Source of the DNA: Prillingera fragicola
Taxonomy: Eukaryota > Basidiomycota > Tremellomycetes > Trichosporonales > Trichosporonaceae
Assembly: GCA_002335605.1 (NCBI GenBank)
Contig: BEDY01000003.1
Coordinates: 2,232,001 to 2,296,000, forward strand
Direction: 5' to 3'
Length of the DNA stretch: 64,000 nt
A program made the position numbers and the translations under genes. The first letter of the stretch is position 1. Every line of letters begins with the position of its first letter. The notes below the pieces were generated by a model, which made no database searches, was not told the origin of the DNA, and saw only the letters and a program-made list of their open reading frames with translations. Below, piece by piece: positions 21,264 through 31,262 of the stretch.

Positions 21264-21972
21264 TTTGATACCAGGAAGTGAGTAACAGGAGTGTGGTGGT
21301 GGTCGCAGCATCACAGGCATTCGGCGGACATTGACGGTGCTTACCCCGGGTGTGGCTGCCCTCCACCGACCATTGCGTACTCCAACGCCACCAGCAACGC
21401 TCCCCGTCTGTCCATGTGAGCAAGCAGGTGGCCAGGGATCCATGAAGGGCATGCTCGCATTCGGATCTATTAGCTAGTGCAACATTACGCACATGCATGT
21501 CGTCGCGTCCCGTCCTTTTATGATTACAGAGGTTTGTCTCAAGCGGGAGCGGCGCCTTCCAAATAACCTTTACGCCACTGGCCACTCGCCCAGCTGGCCA
21601 GGCATCGGGTCGGCTTCCGTTCCGGCTTATCAGGCTTGGATAGGTACATTCGGAAAGTGTACAACGTGACTACTGTACTGGTTATGAAGGATAAAGCGTT
21701 ACAGAGCGCTGCCGAGGCAGGCAAACAAGACAGGATCTAAGATCGGTGAGGGATGGATATGGATTGACAAGGGTCCGTATGTGTGGGGCCATTCAGAGCA
21801 CCAGGCCCTGTAGACGGCCCGTAGAATCTACTCTACACGCTCTTCGTACATCGACGCCTCTCCCGTTACCGCCGCACCCGTAGTTGTGGCGCCAGGCCAG
21901 GCCGGTGCGTCGTCGGAGTCGCTAAACAAACATGGCGAATTGTTTGTTGGGTTCGAGGTGTGGAGTGGCAGT
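21264..21972. other. Intergenic region
   Basis: Promoter side of the thioesterase gene together with the 3' flank of the next minus-strand gene. No motif or frame here can be supported. Confidence 0.5.
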
Positions 21973-22941
21973 CTACACCCTCACACCACGGTTGCGCTGG
22001 CCTCGCTCGCGCTGCGTTGCAAAGCCTGCGGCGAGCAGCATGGTCTCGCTTGTGGTGCGTGCCAGTGCCATGGCGTCCTCCCACTCGCTCGACTCGCCGT
22101 ATGGTCGGTTCATGGAGCGGCGGCGCTTGTTGGCACTGGCCCCTGCCCTGCGTATTGAGGGCGGCTGCGGGCTCGGCGTGAGCGGCGTGAGTGGCCTGAG
22201 CGCGCTCGAAGCAAGCGCACTCGATGCACCGAGCAGGCTGTGGCGACGCTCCATGGCGACGGGCGGTGTTCGGGGCGAATATGACGCAGTGGTTCGGATC
22301 GTCGGTCGGCCATATGCCTGCAGGTAGTCTGAGGCTCGTCCTGCCTCAAACGACGCCTCGCTGACGTGCGAGCAGACCGACGACGGCGTGTCGCAGCCGT
22401 CATAGTCGTCTGTTCCGCCGCCGAGCGAGAACATGGATGTTGGGCGGGTGCTGGCGGCCGAACCCGGCGCCGAGTGGCCAAAACTGGTAGCGGACCATCG
22501 CCGCCTTGAAGGTTTTGGGGAAGGCAATGGCATGGGGGGCGAATCGAGAATAATCTCGTTACCGTGCTCTGGTGTTTGCGGGAACGGCGAAGACGCTGCT
22601 ACTGCTGCTGCTGCAGCAGGCAGTAATGGTGCATCGGCAGCGCCAAAGGACATGAGCAGACGGGCACGTGTGTCAAACGGGTCCTCATCGTACCCGTAAT
22701 CTGGGTCCATGTTTGCCGATGACGGTGGTCTTGCGCGCTGGCCAGCTTTGGCGACCTCCTCGAAGCGTGCGCTCATGGCTCGCCGCAATGCATTGCTGTA
22801 CTTTTGAATGGAAGCAGGCGGCGTGGCTAGGTGGGTGGTGTGGGGTCGGGCATTGGTTGGGGTAATTGGCAGGTCGGGGCTGTTGATGGTAATTGTGGAC
22901 CTGACACTGTTGGCGAGAGCCGACATTGTCGATGAACGCAT
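21973..22941 (-). CDS. Unrecognised Ser/Pro/Ala-rich protein
   Basis: A single exon of 322 residues; the start could be 22941 (MRSSTMSALAN) or 22926 (MSALANS). I do not recognise it. It has a short positively charged segment (IQKYSNALRRAMSARFEEVA), an acidic patch around DPDYGYDEDPFDTRARLLM, a run of alanines, and many SP/TP sites (TPLTPSPQPP, YSPRTPP) suggesting proline-directed phosphorylation. The C-terminus SEWEDAMALARTTSETMLLAAG is predicted helical and is the part most likely to be conserved. Codon composition matches the neighbouring genes, which supports it as real. No membrane segment or signal peptide is seen. Confidence 0.65.
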   Translation of the reverse strand: MRSSTMSALANSVRSTITINSPDLPITPTNARPHTTHLATPPASIQKYSNALRRAMSARFEEVAKAGQRARPPSSANMDPDYGYDEDPFDTRARLLMSFGAADAPLLPAAAAAVAASSPFPQTPEHGNEIILDSPPMPLPSPKPSRRRWSATSFGHSAPGSAASTRPTSMFSLGGGTDDYDGCDTPSSVCSHVSEASFEAGRASDYLQAYGRPTIRTTASYSPRTPPVAMERRHSLLGASSALASSALRPLTPLTPSPQPPSIRRAGASANKRRRSMNRPYGESSEWEDAMALARTTSETMLLAAGFATQRERGQRNRGVRV

Positions 22942-25900
22942 AGGACGCGTTGCGAGCGGCTGTGGGGGGGTCTCTTATACGAGTATAGTTGGGATGTGGT
23001 GGGGAGATGAGAACAAGACGATCCAAGAAGCCCAGTCATGTATTGTTCAGGCCGCAGCTGCGGCCTACGGAGGTCATCTGGGACGACTACCAATCCACCT
23101 GCACCACACCCACAGTGCCCATCATCATCTGCAATCCAACCCGATACAAAGCTACGTACATCCATCATGTGTCATGACGCGCCATGTCTTGCCCCTGGCT
23201 TCTACCTTCTCTCAGGATCTCAGCCCTGCCTGCCCTGCAACCACCACAGGAAACTGGCGATTCTGTGCACAGGAATGGCTTGAATAGCACAGCGCCTGAC
23301 GCAGACCTGATGCAAACCCAAGCATTTGTTGGATTAGTAGCAGTGGCGTCAGGCAGTAACCCCCGAGCAGACTTCTTGGGTCCAGTTACCGTTTGAGACC
23401 ATCGACGTGCCCATGGTGCAGGTCGGCGCGGGCAATGAGCAGGGCGGAGGCCAAGAACGGGTTCAGCGACCCTGCACAAATTCACTTGCCGCGGCACGGA
23501 CAAAAGCAGCGTAGGTCAGGTGAACAGGTCAGCGACAGCGGCTGTTTTACCACCCATTATCTATCGCCCTGCAGTTGGGTGTCCCTGGCCCTGCTTTCGC
23601 CCGTGCAGCATCCAGATAGCAGCAATGACTTTCATGAATGAGATCGCGCAGAACAGTAGTGAACATGGCATGACCATCTCGCGAGCACTTTTTGGGCTTG
23701 GCAGATGGCATGTGAGCTAACGGTTGCGGCATCGGCTTAATACCCCCTTGCCTCTCTGCCTTGTTTCCGCCAATCGCTCACAAACAAACACCTGCTTCCT
23801 TTCGATGTGTGTGTTCTGCGCTGATCTTTTGTGGCTCAGCGTCTGTGAGGACAGTGTGGGGGGAGCTGCACGGCGACAGCGTACCCAGTTGTGGGGAGAT
23901 GCAGAGCACGTAATGGGCACTTGCAGGGTCCTACCGAAGCTCTTGACAGGGTACACAAGGCACCATCCAGGGATGCAGGGTGAGTTTGGTCCTGGCAATG
24001 TCGTACAACAGGACATGCATGCACAAAGTTGCAATCAACTGTCCCACGATGGCACTACTCGCATGCTCCAACTCGCTCCCCGCTCACCTCAATGTGCGCG
24101 CACTTGCTCAGGTCTCCCACGAACGCCTCCCTCACTTGTGCCGCGCACGTATGTACATCTCCCGTCAAAAGCCACCTCTGGAACGGCTCCAAGGAAACGC
24201 CATGAAGATAGTGAAACTAGGGTAAGAGAGGACGTGCACGACGTGTGCGGCTCCACGCTACACTACGTAGTAGTGCCCGAAGCGCTCCACGACGACGCGA
24301 GCTGCTGAGGATCTGAGGAGAAGCAGCCGAACAAAGGAGTCTTTGACTTTGGAAGCATTCCCCTGGATCATCGTCATGACGCGAAGGGCTGCCCGAGATC
24401 TCCATCTGAACAATGCCCAGTCGACGCGTCGTGAAAGATGAACAATGCCCGACGCGTGTGCCCAATGCAGGAAATAGTACGAGGCGGCGCCATGCGAAAG
24501 GTGGATCCTTCACCTCGCAACCTGAGGCGTCACCTCCGAACACCAAGATCAGCCTTGGCAGAGGGGAAGGCCAACCTCTTTGATTTTGAGTGATTTCGCT
24601 CCGCACAACTCCACCGTCGCTGTGTGTGACAACTACAACGCCGCTAGTCCGTTAGCTTCGGGGTAACGAGTGGAATCGCATGTGCACAGCAGGAACAGTG
24701 CTGTGAGTTGCCACCGCTACATGAATCGTGTCAGAGATGCGCAGACGTCATGCATCTCGTGGATCGGCAGCATGAGATCATGTTCCCCTCTTGTATCGCA
24801 TCGTTTGTCCGAAATGACTCGAAGAGCCCGTAGCAACACACGAATGAGCTACGACGCTTTACCACAACTGGAAGCTCGACAACTTGTGATGCGGAAACGC
24901 ATCCTTACACATCGATGACAGCACGCAGCCGTACATCGAGCTGAAACAGGACGCCATCAAGCAAGTGCTTACGTCGCTGCGGCCAGTGGTGACATTTAGG
25001 ACCCAAGTTTCAAGATGGCCAGGTCCGCCGTTACGTTTGGTGTCGTCATGTCGCCCATGTCTGCTGACTGTGAGGTGGGCAGGGCATAGATCATAGGCCG
25101 TGCATATTTCGGGTCCTTGAGCGATGAATTGTCATTGCATACGCGTGTGGGTGGCATGTCCGCCGCCATTGCGTGCGTCGTGGATCGTGGACGCGTCGAC
25201 CATTGGCATCGGTCGTCGCGGTTCAGTGTGGCAACGACGTTGCGGCCATCAATCTCATCAGACACAGTCTCATCTGACTCTCTGTACCTCGACCCCTCCA
25301 CACCGCTGCGCAACATGACCACTCCAGGAGAGCACATTAAAACCCCAGGCCCACCTCCCGCCTCATCACACCTCGGTCCCCATCACACAGACCCAAACGC
25401 GTCGTCACATACCCAGGCAAGCACGCGCGCACACGGCGACTAACCTTCCCCGCACGTCGTACCCCACCACCACTAAGCGGGATCAATGGCCACGATCCAG
25501 CCTCGACCACAAAGGCCCAGAACGATGGATGCTCTGCCTGGGAATCTACCAGACGCGAATGCATACAGAGGTATCTACCCGTGAGGCCGTGAGAGCAGTT
25601 GACGTGGCTGGATGTTGTGGCGTAAACAGTCCGCCCCGGCATGGCGTGTGCCTGTGCCGCCACTGCCTAACCTGCGTTCTCAATGTGCTGGGGCTTGAAG
25701 TCGTTCAAGAGGCCGTGGGGTGGGAGTTCTGGGCTTGACCCAGCTCTCCTTTGCATTTGCCGAGAGCATGGCCCAGCTCGTAGAGCTTTAGTCAGCTGCC
25801 AAGATGGGGTGTCTCAGATAGCAAAGAGCCACCAATTGAGCAATGTGGACCTGGCTTGCTTTATCGGCTGGGCACTTGACAATCCACATATGCAATGTAG

Positions 25901-26162
25901 TCGCCAATTTATTTGATGGGCCCAGCATGTCGGTAGCGATGGCAGAATGCCTCTTCTATCCTGTGAATGCCAGCCTTGACAGCATGGCGTGGAAAAGTTC
26001 TGGCTGGACTGAATCCAGTATCCGCCACTTGCCGTCTATATGAGAACCAACGCCCTCGCAGCCCTCACAATTGAGTGATTCACAGCCCACTACAGTCTGC
26101 AGCACGTCCCAAACGCCCAGTCATGGAAATGCGTGCATGCAAACAACCTACTCTCTCAGCCA
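22942..26162. other. 3.2-kb gene-poor region
   Basis: No frame in these 3.2 kb shows family motifs, conserved splice chains or the codon bias of neighbouring genes; the longest open frames (about 100-190 codons) look random. The left end is the promoter of the gene at 21973. I found no tRNA, terminal repeat or transposase. It could be long regulatory DNA, non-coding RNA or decayed sequence. Confidence 0.5.
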
Positions 26163-27128
26163 TCACTTGGCCTCCCAACTAACACCACAGCCACAAGCGC
26201 CGCCGTCTTTCGCCTGGGGATTGTCCTGCAGCCTGAACGACGAGCCGATGAGCTCAGTGGCGTAGTGGAGCGTTGCGCCTGGTTGTCAGTGAGCTGAATG
26301 ACAAAGGACATGTCCAAGATCACACTCACCCTTCAGCAATCCAAGGGACATCAAGTCGACGATAACCGGCAACGAAGCAACGCCCTCGGGCTGGAAGACG
26401 CTGTTTGTCAGTCATGCAATCTCTCCCCCCCCCAGCGCTCCACCTACTAGTCGTCAATACCGCGGTCCTCGACCAAGTCCATCGTGTACTGGTATCCGTG
26501 GCAGCCTCCCGAGTCGACACCGACGCGCAGTGCCAGGGAGGTATCTGGGGGCTCGCGCGAGGAGAGGAGGGCGAGTTGCTGAATGTGTGAGTATGTGATA
26601 CCGGAAGTCAGACGTAGAGGACAGCCGAGAGGAGGTCAGAGGGAAGCATGTCTCCAAGGCGGACGACGAATGGTCTTGACCCGGTACGTCACAGATGGAT
26701 GGAAGATCCGACTTTGTGACCAGTCTCCGATGGCCATGAAGACTTCTAACAAGTGCGCCATGCGCTTCCCTCGCTCACGCCTGTCTCAAGCTGGCCCTAC
26801 AGTGACTCACCCTAATAGCCTCTGGGGTGATGACAAGCTTGGCCTCATCGGCAGGCACAAGCGCAACGTCCTCGTCGAAAAAGCCCTTGTCCTTGATCTT
26901 CTGCAATGACGGAGGAGTCACGGTGATCTTGGTGTTGGCGGGAATAGGTGGCAGGCCGGGTGCTCCGGACGACATTGCTGCTGCGCTGGACGCTGCGCGC
27001 GAGGACATTTGCCAGCGTGGGAGCTGGTGACGGGTGGCGATCGCGTGGCGGGGAAGGAGGGAGGGGAGGCGGGAAGACGATGCAATGGTGCGCAATGCGC
27101 GGGCTGCGGGTGCGAGACGTGTAGCCAT
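26163..27128 (-). CDS. ISA2: Mitochondrial iron-sulfur assembly protein Isa2 (ISCA2)
   Basis: A-type iron-sulfur carrier needed, with Isa1 and Iba57, for mitochondrial 4Fe-4S proteins such as aconitase and lipoyl synthase. Four exons on the minus strand: 27128-26811, 26578-26448, 26400-26330 and 26278-26163; 211 residues. The first 60 residues form an Arg/Ser/Ala-rich presequence. The three conserved cysteines are present: Cys132 in DSGGCHGYQY, and Cys202 and Cys204 in GGACGCGVSWEAK. The first intron (26579-26810) is 232 bases, four to five times the local norm, and splits the protein just before the core (PEAIR-QLALLSS). Confidence 0.93.
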
Positions 27129-28324
27129 TGTGGGCTGAGTTCTCGTGGGAGGAAAGGTGTGCTGTGTTGAGTGAGGTGGTGAGTGGACAAGTTCTTGGAG
27201 AGCGACGAGAGCTCGACTTCGGAGGCGAACGGTTGGTCAGCCGAACAGCCCGAAGAGTGGAGGAGTGCCCCTAAAAGTACGTGTTATTTTTTCAGGTTTG
27301 TTATCACAAGCTCCCTACTGCAGCGGCAGGCACAGCCTCTCGTCTGAGGAGTAGTGGACACGCAAACATGCGGAGGTGCACTAGTGCCAGTCGGCAAAGG
27401 GGGAGTGGGGCCGTTGGGGGGTTAGCTATACAGGGCTAGCCACACGACCAGCTACGACAGTCCCCGTACAGGCAGGCAGGCATGCATGCAGAGTGAACGA
27501 GCACGTCAGGGTGGTCGGCGGACAGGACAGGAGCCAGGGTGGGGGGTAGAGTAACAGCACGAGGATCCGGAGCAGGAGTGATGACGCGTGTCCGGGGTAG
27601 ACTACTCACCCCTGGCCTCTTTCAACAGTGTTGCCGCCGCCCAACTTCTTCGTTCATCCTATTCCATTCCACGTCGTCGGCCCCCAGCGCATCACCACTA
27701 CCCACTCCATCGTACACACACAGCAGAGCCAGTCCTCCAGCTTATCACCTTGGTCTCCGCTGTGCTCGTCCCAGCTGCTCCCGTCACTGCGCATTTCCTC
27801 TTGTCCCACCTCGGTCAGTGCCGCCAGGGTGAATACAGCGCCCCCTTTCTCTTTGTTGCCTGCAACCTACACCGACCTGTCACCGCCCCTTACATTGTAG
27901 TCGTCGTTCAACCAGGCTTCCACAAACATAGCTCGGCCAGATGTCAAGCGAAAGCTCTCTCGCTCGAGCTCATCCAGACCACCCCACGCTCACGCAATTG
28001 GACGTGTCACCTCAATGTAAGTGGTCGCTTGGCTTTCGCTATTGTCACCTCCGCGCCTCGTGTGCCGAGCCCGCCGGGCTCGCTGGAGCTCGGTTTATGA
28101 TCAAGATCTCGACTCTCTCTCGCGCGCGCGCGTTCCAGCGCCAGCCCCTAACACTGGCGAGTGTCTGTGCGTCCCGATCCGGCGCGCGCGACTGGAAGAC
28201 ATGCAAAGTGCTCTTGTGTTATTGTTCTTCATCACCACCTTCCTCTCTCAACCCGTCAGCAATGTCACCACGCAGCCGTCTTTACAACCTGCTGACATAT
28301 TACACAGCGGCGTCATCGGCGACA
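27129..28324. promoter_or_regulatory. Divergent promoter region, C/T-rich
   Basis: About 1.2 kb between the ISA2 start (minus) and the phosphatase start (plus). The right part (27600-28320) is strongly pyrimidine-rich and probably includes a long 5' leader of the phosphatase transcript. Individual factor sites cannot be named. Confidence 0.5.
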
Positions 28325-29967
28325 ATGTCAAACAAGTGAGTGTTCGCCGATAGTGTGAGGCGGACAGACGACTGTCGTCGCACCGACCTTGCCAGTGAGA
28401 ATGCCTCATACGGATTCTCCTGGTCTAGTGCTGCACGATGACCAAGCTTTGTCCACTCTGTCACATCCCCTATCACATACGCGGACAGTTCTAACAATCC
28501 AGTTCCATGCAGTCGCCGCCCCAGACGACCACACCGAGCTCAATCTCGGAAGCCGGAGACTCGCCATTGCTGGAGCACTCTTCTAGTCTCAAACCTAATT
28601 CATTAACCGACAGTCCAAATGCCCGCAGCAAAAGCGTGTCCGTTGCAGATGGACACGACACGTACGGTGTACGTCAGAAGCCAATGACCCCGGGGCAGTG
28701 CTCACACCACAGGTACTTAACCGCCATCCCGCTCCCAAGCCTGCCGAGGTTGAGGCGCCGGCGGCAGGAGGTGTGACGTTCCGTGTCGGTGTCAGCGAGG
28801 ACAAGAACAAGCGCTGCCGCCGTGTGATGGAGGACGCGCACAGCTTTATTTACGACTACGCCGGCGTCCGGGGTCAGGGATACTTTGCAGTCTTTGAGTG
28901 AGTCGGAACCGCCAGGGACCTTGCTAACTGGCAGTGGCCATGCGGGCAAGCACGCTGCCGAGTGGTGCGGACAGAACTTTCACGAGTACCTCTTGGATGC
29001 GCTCATCGCGTACCCCAATGATCCCGTGCCGGACATCCTGAACAAGACGTTCCACGTCGTTGACAGCCGGCTGTCGACGCTCGCGTACAAGAGCAAAACT
29101 CATTCGGGGTGCACTGCCGTCACAGCGTTCCTGCGAGTGGAAAAGGTTGCGGATGAGGGACCTGTTGGATTCGTCAACCCTGCGATCGCCAAACGCGGCC
29201 TGATGGAGGGCAAGGGCGAAGAGGAGCTCGAGGCTGTGACAAGCGGAGATCAGGGATCTCGCCGAACATCGATGGGTGCGGGATCCACCGGTGTCATGGG
29301 GGGAGCTGCCTCGCCAACACCTGCCAGTGAGGGCAACTTGAGGCGTAAAATGTCTGGCCGTCGTATCCGTGACTTTGTTCGTGGTCTGACCGGTACGACA
29401 AGGGAGAGCGAGAGCGCGATCGAAGACGAAGAGGAGGGCGGTGACATTGAGGCCATGGAGCCCACCAACCCTGGAGGCATCCGCAGGGTGCTCTACACTG
29501 CCAACGTCGGCGACGCGCGCGCCGTGCTGTGTCGCGGCGGCAAGGCTGTGCGTCTCACCTACGACCACAAGGGGAGCGACAGCCAAGAGGCCAAGCGCAT
29601 CACTGACGCTGGTGGCTTTGTTATGAACAACCGTGTCAACGGTGTTCTGGCTGTTACGCGTTCGCTTGGAGATGCCTCGATGAAGGAGTTTGTCGTCGGT
29701 TCGCCCTACACAACCGAGACGACTCTTGACGACGAGGACGAGCTGCTCATTGTGGCATGCGACGGCGTGAGTACTTTTATCCGAACCAGGACTGCACTAA
29801 CCCTTCAGTTGTGGGACGTGTGCGAGGACCAGGAAGCAGTCGACTTAATCCGCGACGTCAAGGACCCCCAGGAGGCATCCAAGTGCCTGCTGGAGCACGC
29901 ACTCGGCAACTACTCGACCGACAACCTGAGTATCATGGTGATTCGCTTTTCGCACAAGCAGCAATAG
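28325..29967 (+). CDS. PP2C-type protein phosphatase (Ptc family)
   Basis: Mg/Mn-dependent Ser/Thr phosphatase, probably acting on stress-MAP-kinase pathways like yeast Ptc1-3. Five exons: 28325-28335 (11 bases), 28503-28668, 28713-28897, 28935-29766 and 29809-29967; 450 residues. Metal-binding and catalytic motifs are RRVMEDAHS, FDGHAGKHAA, SGCTAVTAFL, YTANVGDARAVL, VTRSLGD and the ACDGLWD junction across the last intron, ending in NLSIMVIRF. An insertion of about 120 residues, Gly/Ser-rich with an acidic end, sits between the SGCTAV and YTANVGD motifs. The 11-base first coding exon is in phase with the second; if it is not used, translation could begin at 28507. Confidence 0.92.
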
Positions 29968-30096
29968 ATTGCCCGTTTGCCGTTAGACTGTCCCGCACTT
30001 CACGATTCGTAGTAGCAGCAGCAGCCATGGTTTGCCATGTAGCGATGTACAACATACGCCGAGCACAGCACATTACATCTGATCCACTCCAAGATA

Positions 30097-30664
30097 TCAC
30101 TTCTTCTTGTTCAACTGAGCCTTACCAGCCTCGTACTCTGCCTGGCCCTTTGCAGTCGTAGCGCTATCGTTGACGGCGCCCGCATCGGCTTTGCCCGTGA
30201 CCCCCTCCCCGAGACCATCAAAGAACGAGTTGACCTTGCCACGCAGCTCCTCTCCAGCGCCGTGCACCACGTTCCAGCCGCCGTGGATCTGCTCTCCGAC
30301 ACCTACGGCGTTAGCGTCATACAACACGAGACTCACGATCGGCATCAGTCCGCGCATCAGCCGCAACGCTCGCTCCAGTCGCACGAGCATCGGCCGCCCC
30401 CGTCGCGCCACCCGCACCGGCCGAAGCGGGGATACCACCGCCAACACCAGGCGCAGCACCAGCAGCACTGACACCAGCGACGCCGGCGCCGGCGCTCCCA
30501 CCGACAGGCGCGCCAGTGACGCCGCTGGCGTGCGTGCCGTGCGTGCCCGAGATGGGGGCGCCGGTGGCTGACCCGCCGAGCGTTGCGCCGGTCGCGTGCG
30601 CGCCGATTGGTGCGCCGGTGTGCGTTGCGCCGGTCGCTGTGGGGCCGGTTGGGTTGGATGACAT
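30097..30664 (-). CDS. Hmp1/CsbD-like protein (putative cruciform-DNA-binding or stress protein)
   Basis: Two exons on the minus strand, 30664-30337 and 30302-30097, give 177 residues. The first 100 residues are a low-complexity Gly/Ala/Thr tract. The C-terminal part, VGEQIHGGWNVVHGAGEELRG followed by NSFFDGLGEG and KGQAEYEAGKAQLNKKK, resembles fungal proteins annotated as mismatched base-pair and cruciform DNA recognition protein Hmp1 and the CsbD-like fold, often abundant and stress-induced. A consensus TATA box lies upstream at 30741-30750, fitting a strongly regulated gene. The DNA-binding role comes from remembered Ustilago/Aspergillus annotations and is not shown by the sequence. Confidence 0.7.
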
Positions 30665-31262
30665 TGGTTGGTTTAGTTGAGGTGGTTAGTGGAAAGTACT
30701 GCGATGGTGTGGATGTGGGGTTATGGCTTGAGAAGGTTTGTATATATAAACAGCGCGCAGTGTCATGCTCGAACAACGGCTTGCTCGTATAGACTTTGTG
30801 GAGAGTCCACAACATATGGAGAGGGCAAATGACGTAGTGGTCTGGCGCGTCATGTCTCGACCTATTTGGTGGTGTCAATGCGCACACTGCGGGGATGCTT
30901 GCATGATGCGATTTGATAGCGATGCATTGTCCTTGGCTGTTGACGAGTGTCGAACAGCAGCGATTGGAGGAGATTGTGCATGCAAGAGTGTGTTGGTGAC
31001 TACCGAGGCTGCAACTCTGGATGCCGAGTGAACGACACGAGTGGGTGGTCGTGCCAAGCGAGGGCCCAGTGAGGCCCCGGAAGGGCGCAGCGGTGCGAAT
31101 CCGTGTGCACAGGGCGCAGCTATGGCGTCGATCGCTACGTCACTCCATCGTCCACCCAAACGGGACGCCTCGTTTCACAGGCAAACTACCTCGTCTCCTT
31201 GCTCTTTATTCCCTTTGTCTCTTTGTCTCTCTCCCTCTCTCAGCTCTACACACGACACCACC
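30665..31262. promoter_or_regulatory. Divergent promoter region
   Basis: 598 bases between the Hmp1-like gene (minus) and the Ist2-like gene (plus). The left part carries a TATA box for the minus-strand gene. The right end (31185-31260) is an almost pure C/T tract immediately before the ATG at 31263. Confidence 0.6.
30741..30750 (-). promoter_or_regulatory. TATA box of the Hmp1-like gene
   Basis: TATATATAAA on the plus strand (also a good TATA on the minus strand) lies 77-86 bases upstream of the ATG at 30664. Clear TATA boxes are rare in this window, and the position fits the minus-strand gene. Confidence 0.55.
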
